From assembly GCA_005518205.2 (NCBI GenBank), contig RFFC02000010.1, positions 37,315-101,314 on the forward strand: a DNA stretch of 64,000 bases, written 5' to 3'. The translations under genes and the position numbers were made by a program. The stretch is from Hormoscilla sp. GUM202 (GTDB taxonomy: Bacteria > Cyanobacteriota > Cyanobacteriia > Cyanobacteriales > Desertifilaceae). Positions 7,625 through 17,844 of this stretch are shown here, in pieces; positions within the stretch are counted from its first letter, which is position 1, and each line of letters opens with the position of its first letter. The notes beneath the pieces were generated by a model. The model did no database searches. It had not been told where the DNA came from and was given only the letters and a program-made list of their open reading frames with translations.

Positions 7625-9502
7625 TCACGTTCCCCCTCGATAAAAGCTTACTTTTTCAGCCGATTCGATCATTTCCAAGGCAAAGCGCCCTGAATTAAAT
7701 TCGCTATTGTCTATATTTAGGCTATGTATCATTTTGTCCTTAAGCTCGGAGATAGGAACAATTCTTGTTGCTGGCAAGTTACCAGAGATGGTAGCTTGAG
7801 AATTGCGTAGTTTCTTTTGGTACTGATTATTACCTGGCAGCTCCAGCGCAAAGTGCAACATCTCTGGCTTTTGGTGAATATCAAGACGGTATAGATCGCC
7901 CTCAAAAATACACAATAAAATATTTTTGGACAAGTATTGTCGCCTCAATTCTGTTAAGTGACTGTTCCCATCGTCGTAGGCATCAATCAGTAAACCAGGA
8001 TAACCCGAGACTAGATCGGAGCGAATTAGAATACCGGTGGCATGGGTATAGGGCATAGACAGCGGTGTCTTTCGATCGTACTCGAAGTCATCCTCGGTAA
8101 TCCGCCCAATACTGTAGGCTCCATCCAGCAAGCAACGGATCCATTTTCCATCGACCTGGAAAAAACGAATCGATTCCTTGGGCAACAACCGTTCATCCGG
8201 GACGAGATATTTGAATGGCACCCCTTCAAGATAGCTTAACTGCTCTAGCCAGGTTCTTACTGATTCTGGCATATCCGTTTTCACATCAGGCTTTTCCAGG
8301 GGGTGGTCCCCTTGTTCTGACCGTTGGCTGCACTTATCTTGCTGGTCTCGCAGGCGCTTCCATTCGTAAAGATTAGCAGAGAAGGTTGGACTTTGTAAGG
8401 TTATTAGCCGCCCCAACTCCCAGGCAGATGCATAACCGACGTCAAACAGACCAACATTTGGGTAATAACGCAACAGTGCATCAGAGGTATGGACGGGTAC
8501 TGTCAGGTTGTCGTTAACGGTTCCAGTCGCAAAAGGTCCTCGATACCAGGAGAAGGTTTTGCCCCCCTGGCGTAGGCCATGGCGAACGGGTACAAAGCCT
8601 TCTTTGAGGAAGTTTTCTACATCATCATTGCCATTGTTGGGTAAGCGGAAGGAGCGATGATCCTTTTCAAGTCCCTTAATCATCTCGGCAAAGGTCTGAT
8701 CGCTGCTGATGCAGGCAAAGCGCCAGCTGATCAAGCTCACGAAGCGAATTTCATCATCGGGGCCAGCATTATCAAAGTTGAATCCCGTAGTGTTATAGCG
8801 CCCTTCGACGGAAACTAGATGAACGGTGCTGGTTGCCCCCGGTTCTGGTAATCGATTGGCAAGAATAACAGCCCGCTCACTCTCATGCAAGTCAGTACGG
8901 CTCATGCCTTGTTCATCTTGTGCGCTAAAATCCAGACGACGGACATGAGCCAACATCTTTAAGTCATCCAGTGTCGGCAATAGGGGTTCTAGAACCTGAC
9001 GCTTAACATCAATGACGTTCACGGGATCGCTAGCTTTTCGATAACCATGCAGAGACACCACTGGAAACTTTGGGCCTTGGTTCGATAATTCTCCTAAGGT
9101 AATCGTCTTTGTTTTTGGCTTTTCTGCTTCACTAAAGACCAGTAGTAACAGCCAAGGGAACAAATCATCACTGCTTTCCGGGGACACCGCAGGGCTGCGC
9201 TCCCAGGGCAAGGTGCTATGGGTCAAGATGATGTGAGGGAGGACGTTGCTGTGGTCCCCTAGGCTGCCCTGAGGGGGAAAAACGGCCTGGAGATCGTCAG
9301 GCTTGAGTTGAAAGCGCTCCCCCTCGACCCGAAACCGCCGCGTTGCCGCGAAGGTTTGGGACGGAATCGTTGTATTATCGGTTGTGTGGAATGTATGTTC
9401 TACCTTGACCTTATAGTCGCCAATCGCGATCGGGAGCTGGTGATAGGCTGCAAATACTAGGCTTTCAGGTGTTGGCGGGGCTGATGTAGAAGAATTTGGC
9501 AT
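7625..9502 (-). CDS. Uncharacterised 625-aa protein of the large-protein cluster
   Basis: I do not recognise a named domain. The protein has no signal peptide or membrane segment. The N-terminal third is strand-rich (IGDYKVKVEHTF, TRRFRVEGERFQLKPDDL, VLPHIILTHSTLPWERSP, FPWLLLLVFSE). It then has mixed segments with YNTTGFNFDN, FVSLISWRFAC and SWYRGPFATG, and a charged C-terminus. It starts 2 bp after the DUF6603-like gene stops, so the two are almost certainly co-transcribed and probably translationally coupled. The sequence reads like a structural or assembly protein rather than an enzyme. That is inference. Confidence 0.7.
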   Translation of the reverse strand: MPNSSTSAPPTPESLVFAAYHQLPIAIGDYKVKVEHTFHTTDNTTIPSQTFAATRRFRVEGERFQLKPDDLQAVFPPQGSLGDHSNVLPHIILTHSTLPWERSPAVSPESSDDLFPWLLLLVFSEAEKPKTKTITLGELSNQGPKFPVVSLHGYRKASDPVNVIDVKRQVLEPLLPTLDDLKMLAHVRRLDFSAQDEQGMSRTDLHESERAVILANRLPEPGATSTVHLVSVEGRYNTTGFNFDNAGPDDEIRFVSLISWRFACISSDQTFAEMIKGLEKDHRSFRLPNNGNDDVENFLKEGFVPVRHGLRQGGKTFSWYRGPFATGTVNDNLTVPVHTSDALLRYYPNVGLFDVGYASAWELGRLITLQSPTFSANLYEWKRLRDQQDKCSQRSEQGDHPLEKPDVKTDMPESVRTWLEQLSYLEGVPFKYLVPDERLLPKESIRFFQVDGKWIRCLLDGAYSIGRITEDDFEYDRKTPLSMPYTHATGILIRSDLVSGYPGLLIDAYDDGNSHLTELRRQYLSKNILLCIFEGDLYRLDIHQKPEMLHFALELPGNNQYQKKLRNSQATISGNLPATRIVPISELKDKMIHSLNIDNSEFNSGRFALEMIESAEKVSFYRGGT

Positions 9503-9504
9503 AG

Positions 9505-12500
9505 CTAGATTACCGCTCTGGTTGTTAATTGATTGACTTGGGGAGCACTGAGAAAGTCATCTGCCTTGAAATCATCAAGGTTAAGATCGATATTGTCGAA
9601 TAAAGCGTTGGTAATGGCGGTTCGTTTGCTGGCAACATCGTTGTTCTTGAGAGTATCGTCGATCTCCTGTCGAGCCGCTTTGTCATTTAAAGGTTGGGCC
9701 ACAAAGGGAATCAGTTGAGACCAACGGAAGGCATCGTCTTCACGATCGAGGGTGGCTGCTTGCTGGAGTGTTGCGTAGCTAATGGGGGCAGCGTGAGGGG
9801 CTTCGGCGGGTCGTCGAGCGTGGATTTCATAACCGATTAATAGGTTAGGAACCATCTGTTCACTTTGCAAGGAGGGTTTGAGTCGAGACCCCCATAGAGC
9901 CGCTGGTACATTTTTGGTCAGGGGTTGGAAGTTAAAGTCTGCTTTCACTGGGTTGTCGTCGCGGGTGATGATGATGCATTGGGTGGAAATAATCCGATCA
10001 TTACTCAGCTGCATGGTGCCGATATTGAAGCTCGTTGTGGCTCCAGTATGGTCTAGATTTTTGCTTCCCAGAGAGACACTTTGCAGAGGAATCGCCGAGT
10101 CGGTGGTCAAGCATAGGGTTTTGGGATTGACAATACCCAGGTCTTCGCCATCGGTCTGCTGTTCATCGTTACTATCTTTTGCAGCTTTCTGATCGATCAG
10201 CCCTGCTTTGAGATTGATGGTGCAAATCTTATCGTCCTCTGGTAGGAAGGAGTCGCGGAATTGAGTCCAGGGAATGGGATTGATCTGGTTGCGATCGCTG
10301 GCCCCAAAGGAGATGGTAAAGGAAATGATCCACAAACTGATATGAGCCTTGCCTGCAAATTCTGGACCCCAAATGCTCACATCTGCACCCACACTAACGG
10401 TGATGTGCTGGGTGCCAAATAACCAGAAGGTGTAGGATGCGCCGATACTGATGTGGAAATCTGCTTCGTAGTGGTAGGGTTTCCAACTAATGAGGAAATT
10501 GATTCCGGCATCGAACCATGCTTTTAAGCTGCCATCTTCCCAGGTAGCGCTGATGTTACCGCCCGCCATCAGGGCTGAGGACGCGAGGGCATAGTAGGCA
10601 CTACCCTTGAAGTTGAGATCGGAATTTACCTGCCAATTGAAGCCGAGGCGGGGCACGGTAGGATAGTGGCTGGGGGGGGAGAAGTGGGGGTGATAGCCAC
10701 CCACTGTGATAATGAAATCTCCACTATGTTCCCCAGCAAACCAACTGTAGAAGGCAAACCCACCGGTTAAATGACACTTGCGATCGAGTAGGAAGGAATT
10801 GTTCGTGAGTTGGGCACTGATGCCGAAAAACCCTTCATCGGGGATAAAGGCAGCCCGCAGGGCTAATTGCACTTCTGCGATCGGCGTCACTGTTTTACCT
10901 GCATCTGGCAGGGGAAGCACCAGGGTCGATAGCCCCAACACATCCAACTCAAAACGATGACCGAAGGTTGCCGACACCAGCACAAAGGAGTCGATCATCT
11001 TAAAGGTGCTGAAGCGGATGCCAATGGCTAAGAAGTAATTTCCTACAGATGGCGGGATATATTCCTGTAACTTAGCAAGTTCATCAGCCAGATTGGGGGT
11101 TCCAGTTAGGCCTCCCATCGCTTCCTGCACCAGCGGGAAGCTTTGAATGCCATCAATGGGGGGAACGTGGAGTTCGCGGTTGTAACCAAACCCGGCTGCC
11201 AGTCCAGTGATGAAGAAAAAGGCGGGGCCGCCGATGGGATAATCCAGTACCGCGTAGACAAACATGGAAGGGCCGACTGGAAGCTGGACATAGGAGCCAA
11301 TGGCCGCCAGGGTGAGGGTTTTGGCGCGGATGATGGCGGTGCCGCTGTAGTCGTCGTATTCTTTACCCTCGAAGGTGATTTTGCCTCTGAGGAAGGCACC
11401 GTCAATTTCGATGGGACCGCTCTTGTAATCAATGCCCAAGCCGCGCAGGTCAAATTTCGGATCGAATTGCTTGAGGGGAGAACCCACGGAGAGTCCCTCA
11501 AGGTCAAGGCTGAGTCCGGCGGCGGAAAGGGCTGCGTCTAATAAGAACCAAATGACTGCGTCTTTGTATTGTACGCCCACCCTTTCAAAATAGATTGGAC
11601 CGAAGGTTTTTTGCAGTTTGAACCAGGTGGCGTTGTCGGAGGTGGAGGTGCTGGTAGGGGTAGAGGAAGAAGGCTGAGTGGGGGAAGTCGGTTGCGTGTC
11701 AGCAGAATCAGCAGAAACTGGCAAGGCGAGGGTTTCAGTTGTGCTGCCGAATTGCAGTTTTGCCGATAAATTTAACCCTTTTCGGATTACGATATCGTTT
11801 GGCGTGTTGTCTCCGGGTTGTAGGGGAATTTTGGCGATGTCGTCAGGGATTAGCTTGTTAATGGCGTTTGCTTCGTCAAAGTTAATGTTTTGGGAAGCGA
11901 TGAGAATTTGTAAATCATCAACACTGACGGTTTGTTCTGGTGGCAATTCTGCTCCAACTAGGGGCAGGTTGGAGAGATTAATTTTTGCATCGTTGACGGT
12001 AAGGCCAAAATAAAATTGCCACTTCGCGGTGGTGGTGTTTTTGAAGGTAACAAAAACGGCATTGCCAAAGTTAGCGGAGACGACTTCGATAACCAAGGTT
12101 TTGTTGGTAAAGTCATAAGTTAATGAAGCCGACGCTAATGCCATATCCAGTCCATCAGGAATCTCCGGCGCTTCCAGTGCCAAGGCGGAAGCAATGTCTT
12201 CAAGTTCTAGATAGGCCTTGTCCTGAGCCGTCCAAGTAGCTCTTAGTTGGGAACCGCTCGTTCCCAGATCGAGAGTAAGGGTAAAGGTCTGGTCGCTGAT
12301 AGCAAGGGAGCCGCTGAGGTGGATATTGTAGCTTGTCAGTGTCTTGGTAACGGCTAGATAGAGTTGGGCAGCCAGAGCATGGTCTAGTATGGGGAAGGCG
12401 GCTTCGACACTGCCGTAGAAGCTGTAGTTGAAGGGGGATCCCGTGGCGCTGCGGGTCGCGCTGACGCCGAAATCTGAAAATTTAATGGCGCGCAGGGATG

Positions 12501-13776
12501 TCGGCACGGAGTCCTGGTTGCCCAACAGTCCGCCAACGATGTCTCCGAGGTTAACTGCTCCGTAGTAGGCGCCGCTGACCGTACTCACTTCCCATGACGT
12601 CTGTCTTTCCAGCCCTATGATAAAATCGAACTCGCCAGTAAAAATGTCGGGTAGGAATTCGGCCTTGGCCTCGATATAGACCCGCGTCCAGTTCATGCCA
12701 GTCGGATCGACGATCTCGATCTGCAAGTTTAGTCCCTCTAGGACTAGAACATCGGATATGACCGTCCAAGGCTGGAGGGTACTGATGGACAAACTCAAAT
12801 AGGTGACTTTGGGAGAGGAATTGACAACCATGGCAAAGTTGTCCAACCCGACATTGGCGAAAATGCTGGATAGCTCCCCGGGAATGTAACTCGTGAAACC
12901 ACTTCCGCCTGGCAAGCTTTCTATAAGACTATTGATAGAGCTCTGGTTCGGCAAAGGCTTGGTGCCGATCGCCAAAGTACCGCCTGACATCGGAATGCCT
13001 ACGGCAAACTCTAGGGTATTATTGTAGTCGGCTTCGACCAACAGATCGATATTTTGCAAGGGGTTGTCTGTATCGGAGGTGTCGATACGTACCGCGACGG
13101 CTGGATTGGCCAAAGTTAATGCATGGGGCGCAACGCCAATACCGAAAGAGCCCGTTCCCAACGGAGCCTTTATTGTCCCAACAGGTAATGGCTGCCCGTC
13201 TGTCGGAGCAAAGGGACCGTAGAACTTGAAGGGAGTGGAGCCGATCAGCGTGCCTAACAGGGTACTGATGACCGAGAAGTTGTCAAGGGTGACATCCGAG
13301 AGAAAATTGAGACCTGGTTCGAGAGGAATGCTGTAGGAAGAATCCCTTGGCCATGGATAAGCTGTCTGCTTTACGGTTGCGTATACAAAATGCGCGGTGG
13401 CGGTTTTGAGATCCTGAAATGGGAAAATATCCAGCCCCCGAAAACTGTCGCTGAATTTCCAGGAAGTGCTCATCGTGGCGGTTACGATCGCCTCAAGGGA
13501 ATCTCCAGACTCCATGAAGGTGAGGCCGATGCCCAGGCCGCTTTGATTGAGCGCCGACGCCGTGCCAACGGAAATCGTCAAAACGCCGTTCGCGGGGTCG
13601 GGAATGTCGGCCGCCCTGACACCTGTGATGGTCAAATTCGCATCGGTTGCTAGGGCGAAAGCGGTGCGAATATCGGCTAACACATCACTCGAGAACACAG
13701 TGCTGTCGAGGACTATAGTTGAGTTTGTCGCGGCCTGCGCCCTTAAGTTGCTTGCAAGTGTATTCAGGTCACTCAT
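9505..13776 (-). CDS. Very large strand-rich protein resembling the DUF6603 family
   Basis: A 1423-aa protein with no signal peptide. Alternating hydrophobic strands run along most of the length. A Ser/Thr/Pro-rich linker lies near residues 690-715 (TQPTSPTQPSSSTPTSTSTS). After it comes the conserved-looking block FGPIYFERVGVQYKDAVIWF, FFITGLAAGFGYNRELHVPP, then GGYHPHFSPPSHYPTVPRLG and STFGHRFE-like repeats. I associate this second half with DUF6603, whose function is unknown. The C-terminal 200 residues are polar. It is 17 bp downstream of the 471-aa gene and 2 bp upstream of the 625-aa gene. Confidence 0.65.
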   Translation of the reverse strand: MSDLNTLASNLRAQAATNSTIVLDSTVFSSDVLADIRTAFALATDANLTITGVRAADIPDPANGVLTISVGTASALNQSGLGIGLTFMESGDSLEAIVTATMSTSWKFSDSFRGLDIFPFQDLKTATAHFVYATVKQTAYPWPRDSSYSIPLEPGLNFLSDVTLDNFSVISTLLGTLIGSTPFKFYGPFAPTDGQPLPVGTIKAPLGTGSFGIGVAPHALTLANPAVAVRIDTSDTDNPLQNIDLLVEADYNNTLEFAVGIPMSGGTLAIGTKPLPNQSSINSLIESLPGGSGFTSYIPGELSSIFANVGLDNFAMVVNSSPKVTYLSLSISTLQPWTVISDVLVLEGLNLQIEIVDPTGMNWTRVYIEAKAEFLPDIFTGEFDFIIGLERQTSWEVSTVSGAYYGAVNLGDIVGGLLGNQDSVPTSLRAIKFSDFGVSATRSATGSPFNYSFYGSVEAAFPILDHALAAQLYLAVTKTLTSYNIHLSGSLAISDQTFTLTLDLGTSGSQLRATWTAQDKAYLELEDIASALALEAPEIPDGLDMALASASLTYDFTNKTLVIEVVSANFGNAVFVTFKNTTTAKWQFYFGLTVNDAKINLSNLPLVGAELPPEQTVSVDDLQILIASQNINFDEANAINKLIPDDIAKIPLQPGDNTPNDIVIRKGLNLSAKLQFGSTTETLALPVSADSADTQPTSPTQPSSSTPTSTSTSDNATWFKLQKTFGPIYFERVGVQYKDAVIWFLLDAALSAAGLSLDLEGLSVGSPLKQFDPKFDLRGLGIDYKSGPIEIDGAFLRGKITFEGKEYDDYSGTAIIRAKTLTLAAIGSYVQLPVGPSMFVYAVLDYPIGGPAFFFITGLAAGFGYNRELHVPPIDGIQSFPLVQEAMGGLTGTPNLADELAKLQEYIPPSVGNYFLAIGIRFSTFKMIDSFVLVSATFGHRFELDVLGLSTLVLPLPDAGKTVTPIAEVQLALRAAFIPDEGFFGISAQLTNNSFLLDRKCHLTGGFAFYSWFAGEHSGDFIITVGGYHPHFSPPSHYPTVPRLGFNWQVNSDLNFKGSAYYALASSALMAGGNISATWEDGSLKAWFDAGINFLISWKPYHYEADFHISIGASYTFWLFGTQHITVSVGADVSIWGPEFAGKAHISLWIISFTISFGASDRNQINPIPWTQFRDSFLPEDDKICTINLKAGLIDQKAAKDSNDEQQTDGEDLGIVNPKTLCLTTDSAIPLQSVSLGSKNLDHTGATTSFNIGTMQLSNDRIISTQCIIITRDDNPVKADFNFQPLTKNVPAALWGSRLKPSLQSEQMVPNLLIGYEIHARRPAEAPHAAPISYATLQQAATLDREDDAFRWSQLIPFVAQPLNDKAARQEIDDTLKNNDVASKRTAITNALFDNIDLNLDDFKADDFLSAPQVNQLTTRAVI

Positions 13777-13793
13777 ACTTCACTCCGTTCTCA

Positions 13794-15209
13794 TCATTGA
13801 TTTCTGCGAATCACGGCTTGGGCGGCCGCTCCGTTGATTTGAAAGGTCGCGTTCATTGCGTTCGCTGTTACGAACCCTTGGTTTATCGCACCGAGCGTGA
13901 TTTGTTCCACACCCTGACACTTTGCTTGATTTTGGACAGCTTCATCACCCGCCCTGTTAGGCATCGAAACTGGCAAAACGCGATTGACGATGAAATCTGA
14001 AAGCTTCTGCTCGCCACCATCTTCTTGCGCTACTGGATTGACCTTGACTGGTGGAGGCGGTTGTCCGCCTGGCGGTGTGGGGCTGCTTTCGGCATGGGCA
14101 AACCACGCGGTGAGTCGTTCTTTTGCGGCTTTAATCCTCTGGCTGCCCGGAGCATTGTCATAATCGGTAATTTCCTTGCGAACACCGATGCCGTTGTAAT
14201 AAAAGTACGGAATATTTTGGGTATTGAAGTAATTGACAAAGCTGAGATCCTCGCCTGACGAAATATAAACGGGACCGAAGTTCAAGTTGTTCGCTGTCAA
14301 GTAAGCTATATTCCACAAAGATGCTTGTTGTACAATGCCCGGCGGCATAGGGTTTGGCAGAGCGGCGGCCTGCCCGCCACGGCCAGCATTTATCTCCGCT
14401 CTCGCCCAGTTGCGATTTTCCTCGAAGGCTTCTGCTTTCGTCCCTCCATGGAAGCCAGCGCATACTTGCGCTTGGGCCGCCCCAATCATGGCATTTTCTA
14501 CGGCCATATAACCGGGAAAGTTAGTGAGCGCCACGACATTGTCGTCGAAGAGCCACGCATAATCCCATGGGGCAGCTCCCCCTGCTGCTGCTCTTAGCTC
14601 TTTACAGAACTCGATTGCAGCGAAACGACTTGCTCCGAAGCCAGTTAGCCACACCTTACGCGGCGCGCGATTCTGAATAGAAAGCTCGAACTTCCATCCG
14701 ACCACCGTAATACCAGTGTTTGCGAGGGCTCTTGTGTAAGTCTTGTACTCGGAGATATAGACAACAATGTAGACATTGCGATTAACCGGGGCAGGACCAA
14801 TCCTCTGAGGACAGTAGATAGGCGGTGAAGAGGTTTGCCCCGCGTCCGCGGAAAGGGCTCTGAGATCGCTAGGGTTATCAAAGGCTGCTGGGGTACCCTG
14901 CATAGCTGCCAATTGCGTTTCGGCGGCAGTAATTCCCTGTCGAATCCAGTTAGAGCGATTGCTTGATATGACTACCAGAGGCGGGTTATTCCCAGCCTCG
15001 GCATTGATGATTTCGTTCCAGTCTCTAACTACCAGTGCTAAGGGTTGCCGCAATATGTTCGCATTATTGAGCAAATTCCATCGGTTAGTGAGCAAGGCAC
15101 TATAATAAGGCCGATCGTTCTGGTTGTACTGGATGTTCTGCAAAGGGGTGTACTTTTGACTGACAAGGTTGCCACCGTAGTTTGTGTTTTTATCGGTTTG
15201 GATGGCCAT
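13794..15209 (-). CDS. Possible GT-A type glycosyltransferase-like protein, 471 aa
   Basis: The central part reads VYIVVYISEYKTY, a helix RFAAIEFCKELRAAA, then AWLFDDNVVALTNF and further on GPVYISSGEDLSFVNYF. A strand ending in DDN, followed by an SGED motif, is what a nucleotide-sugar transferase of the GT-A fold would show, with DDN as the metal site. I recall similar motifs in the TET/base-J-associated and GREB1-type transferase group, but cannot test this. The C-terminus has a Pro-rich linker (PTPPGGQPPPPVK) and a small repeat-like tail. The gene lies directly upstream of the DUF6603-like gene and may modify a protein of the cluster. Confidence 0.5.
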   Translation of the reverse strand: MAIQTDKNTNYGGNLVSQKYTPLQNIQYNQNDRPYYSALLTNRWNLLNNANILRQPLALVVRDWNEIINAEAGNNPPLVVISSNRSNWIRQGITAAETQLAAMQGTPAAFDNPSDLRALSADAGQTSSPPIYCPQRIGPAPVNRNVYIVVYISEYKTYTRALANTGITVVGWKFELSIQNRAPRKVWLTGFGASRFAAIEFCKELRAAAGGAAPWDYAWLFDDNVVALTNFPGYMAVENAMIGAAQAQVCAGFHGGTKAEAFEENRNWARAEINAGRGGQAAALPNPMPPGIVQQASLWNIAYLTANNLNFGPVYISSGEDLSFVNYFNTQNIPYFYYNGIGVRKEITDYDNAPGSQRIKAAKERLTAWFAHAESSPTPPGGQPPPPVKVNPVAQEDGGEQKLSDFIVNRVLPVSMPNRAGDEAVQNQAKCQGVEQITLGAINQGFVTANAMNATFQINGAAAQAVIRRNQ

Positions 15210-15249
15210 AGCTTATTAATGGGAGCAGTAAACAGTTAAAGTCTGAAGT

Positions 15250-15406
15250 AAGAGCCAAAATTATGGGAAGATCCCCCTAAATCTCCCCTTTTAAGGGGAA
15301 CTTTGAGCTAACTCCCCGTTCAAAGTGGTGCGGAGAGAGCAAGATGATTGGGCACAAAATTGGAATAGGAATTGGGGTGCGATCGCTCTTCATAACTCTT
15401 TACCTC
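15250..15406. other. Intergenic spacer with a CCCCTAAATC-type repeat
   Basis: GATCCCCCTAAATCTCCCC followed by TTTTAAGGGGAACTTTG forms a weak hairpin of a type frequent between cyanobacterial genes. Nothing coding is seen. Confidence 0.4.
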
Positions 15407-15739
15407 TTATGCCTCGAACTGGGACCGGCAGGCGATCGCCTTTTTCTCCTGACTCATTCCCTCGACAACACAATAACCGGCGTAGAAGCAGGAAAAAAAT
15501 GTTAGATCAATCAATAAGCATTGATTGATAACTCCTTCTGCGAGAGGACTGCGTTCTCTATGACGTTCAAATCGCCTTTTAATTTGGTCTAGAGTTTCTC
15601 GTTCTTGGGAAGTTATATCGGGTAAATCTTGTTGCCATTCACTAAAAAATTGGTCGTTGTCTGTAGCAGATAAATTAAACCTTTGCTTCAGATCGGCCAA
15701 GGTAGTGATAGTTTTGGCAATGGGGTAAGTTTGAATCAT
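15407..15739 (-). pseudogene. N-terminal fragment of an HsdR-N-like nuclease
   Basis: The 110-aa frame begins MIQTYPIAKTITTLADLKQRFNLS and continues FFSEWQQDLPDITSQERETL and AEGVINQCLLI. This matches the first 80 residues of the family seen at 6820-7441 (FFPEWQTNLFEIADTEKQML). The rest (FYAGYCVVEGMSQEKKAIAC) does not, and the catalytic D...E-x-K region is absent. It sits inside the large-protein block and interrupts the gene spacing there. Confidence 0.6.
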
Positions 15740-15795
15740 AAATCATTAAAACAGAATTGGGAATGGAGGCGATCGCCGCAACCTAACTCAATCAG

Positions 15796-17844
15796 TTAAG
15801 ATCCAATTGCCAGAAAGTAGAAACGAGCATCTGTTGCCCTATCTTCAATTGGATTCTCATATAAATTACGACAATAAATCAAAGTACTTCCATCTTGCCA
15901 AACACGTGGGTATACAATTGGCATTACCTTTTCCCCCGGACCTGTTAAGACAATGGGGTCTTGACTGAAGGGAGGAGTGAACTTTAACCGATATCTCCCC
16001 TCACTTATTCTCTCGCAGGTGAATCCTGTTCCTTGGTACGTTCCATCTCTTTCCACAGTTCCCATTACAATTCGTACCTTTTGTTGGGTTGCCCAGGCAA
16101 ATAGGTCAGCATTATCTCCTAATTTAATATCACCCTCGACCTCAAGTGTTCCACCTAAACGAGTATTGCCGCCCTTAACATTCAATTTATAGCCACCTGG
16201 CGTATCTGTGCCAATGCCAACTTTATTATTTGAGTACAACAGTGGCGATTTGTTGACCACAACAGTCATCTGTTCGTCTTGATAGCCCGGTATATTCTCA
16301 AAATTTATATAGATATTGGCATCTCCAATGGAAGATAGCGCGACTAAATCCCGCAATTCGAGAGTGATGTATCCGTCCGCCTCCAGCGTGGTATCTTCAC
16401 TGGGAGTAACTGTCCACTCTACCGTTTGACCTAGGTTCGTTTTATGAGGCTCTGCCCAGTTGGAACTGACGCTATGAGTCTGAGCGACCCGAAGCGACAC
16501 ACCATTAACATCACTATAAGCCATCAACGCCCACTCGCGAGTTTCCCCGCTCTCCTGTACATCGAAGGAAATTCGGAAACGCGAATCTTGCCTCAAGGCC
16601 AAGCCAACGTCGCGGGAGAGATTAGCAATACGAAGCTTCAAAGTATTAGGCGTACTGCTATCGCTGAGCACCGTATTGCCGCCCACAAAGCCAACATGTA
16701 GGGGAATATTACGTCGCCCCTGATGGTTAACAATGTCCAGATATTGCAGACGCGAGCCATTCAGGGAACTGGTTTCCCCTGCATAGTGCAAATTTTTATA
16801 GACCAGCTCGACGCGGGTACCCCGAGTTCCACCCCGTCCATCCGCATTCATTCCCGTGAGTTGAAGCGTTACCTTTTGACCCGCGTTCAGCGTTGTCGAG
16901 CCTTGATGTAGTAGGTATAGGGCCGTACCATCTGCTTGGCGGTCCAGACTCCAGCCAGTCGTTGCCACATTTATTTGGGCCAAATTGGCACTGCTGAGGG
17001 TTTCTGGACGGAACCGCAGTTCAAAATGATGGTTATCTGAGCTTGCCGCTTGTCCGATATCCTTCAAGACAATATCCTGACCCGAGGAGTTGTGAATATC
17101 CAGGAACAGCGTCTGGCTTTGAGTAGAATCACCAATGAAGAGGACGTGGTGATTATCTTGGTTGTACAGTTCAAAATCAATGGGATGGCTGCGGACAAAG
17201 GCAGACGCCGCGCTCTCGTCTTGCGCCATATCCCGTTTAATCTCTTCTGGTGTCAGGGCATTGTCGTACAGGCGCAGATGAGCCATGCGCCCTTTGTAAT
17301 AATCTTGCTGTCGATCGTCCAGTTGGCGACCAACAATCAAGCTCCTGTTCTCAACAACTAGCTCTCCACTCACGGCACCTTCAGCCTTCTGAATGCCGTT
17401 GATGTAGGTGCGAGCCATTTGACCATCATTGGTAATGGCAACATGGTGCCACTTGTTCGTAGTAATGGAGCCACTCTCTGTATCCGGCGCACCACTGTTC
17501 CAATTTGTACCTTCCTTAAAGCGATGATGAATATAACCGCTGCCTCCCATCCAAATATTGTAGTTACGACCTGGCTTTCCTACTATGCCCCGCCAGCCGC
17601 TGATTTCTTCCGGTTTAATCCAAACTTCGACTGTGTAGTTGGTAAGTCGCAAAGCTGCATTATCGGGGACTGTGAAACTGTCTCCATCACCATCGAAGTA
17701 AAGGCAACTGCCAAATTTCTCATCGGGAACAACTTGGGGATTCCCAGCGGACGTGCCATTGAGATGATTGTCCGTCTCATCCAAAACACTGTTGTCTGCT
17801 TCCAATCTATCTAGGTTCCAATGCAAAACTAAATTACCGCTCAT
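15796..17844 (-). CDS. LamG-domain protein with phage tail-fibre-like C-terminus
   Basis: The 682-aa protein opens with a LamG/concanavalin-like domain (residues about 1-210: LVLHWNLD, CLYFDGDGDSFTVPDNAALR, YTVEVWIKPEE, KWHHVAITNDGQ, MAHLRLYDNALTPEEI). Next comes a strand-rich middle (FELYNQDNHHVLFIGDSTQS). Around residue 550 it has the tail-fibre style segment NNKVGIGTDTPGGYKLNVKG with LGGTLEVEGDIKLG. The C-terminus (YRLKFTPPFSQDPIVLTGPG, ARFYFLAIGS) looks like a small receptor-binding lobe. Such a layout suggests a surface-binding fibre. It overlaps the upstream 66-aa gene by 4 bp (ATGA). Confidence 0.7.
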   Translation of the reverse strand: MSGNLVLHWNLDRLEADNSVLDETDNHLNGTSAGNPQVVPDEKFGSCLYFDGDGDSFTVPDNAALRLTNYTVEVWIKPEEISGWRGIVGKPGRNYNIWMGGSGYIHHRFKEGTNWNSGAPDTESGSITTNKWHHVAITNDGQMARTYINGIQKAEGAVSGELVVENRSLIVGRQLDDRQQDYYKGRMAHLRLYDNALTPEEIKRDMAQDESAASAFVRSHPIDFELYNQDNHHVLFIGDSTQSQTLFLDIHNSSGQDIVLKDIGQAASSDNHHFELRFRPETLSSANLAQINVATTGWSLDRQADGTALYLLHQGSTTLNAGQKVTLQLTGMNADGRGGTRGTRVELVYKNLHYAGETSSLNGSRLQYLDIVNHQGRRNIPLHVGFVGGNTVLSDSSTPNTLKLRIANLSRDVGLALRQDSRFRISFDVQESGETREWALMAYSDVNGVSLRVAQTHSVSSNWAEPHKTNLGQTVEWTVTPSEDTTLEADGYITLELRDLVALSSIGDANIYINFENIPGYQDEQMTVVVNKSPLLYSNNKVGIGTDTPGGYKLNVKGGNTRLGGTLEVEGDIKLGDNADLFAWATQQKVRIVMGTVERDGTYQGTGFTCERISEGRYRLKFTPPFSQDPIVLTGPGEKVMPIVYPRVWQDGSTLIYCRNLYENPIEDRATDARFYFLAIGS

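Noticed and set aside
11106..11541. Overlapping frames of about 130 aa on both strands within the DUF6603-like gene
   Set aside because: They lie wholly inside a 1423-codon frame with consistent protein-like sequence and have no start signals of their own.
11106..13776. DUF6603-like protein as an outer-membrane beta-barrel
   Set aside because: Alternating strands could suggest a barrel, but there is no signal peptide and no terminal aromatic barrel signature.
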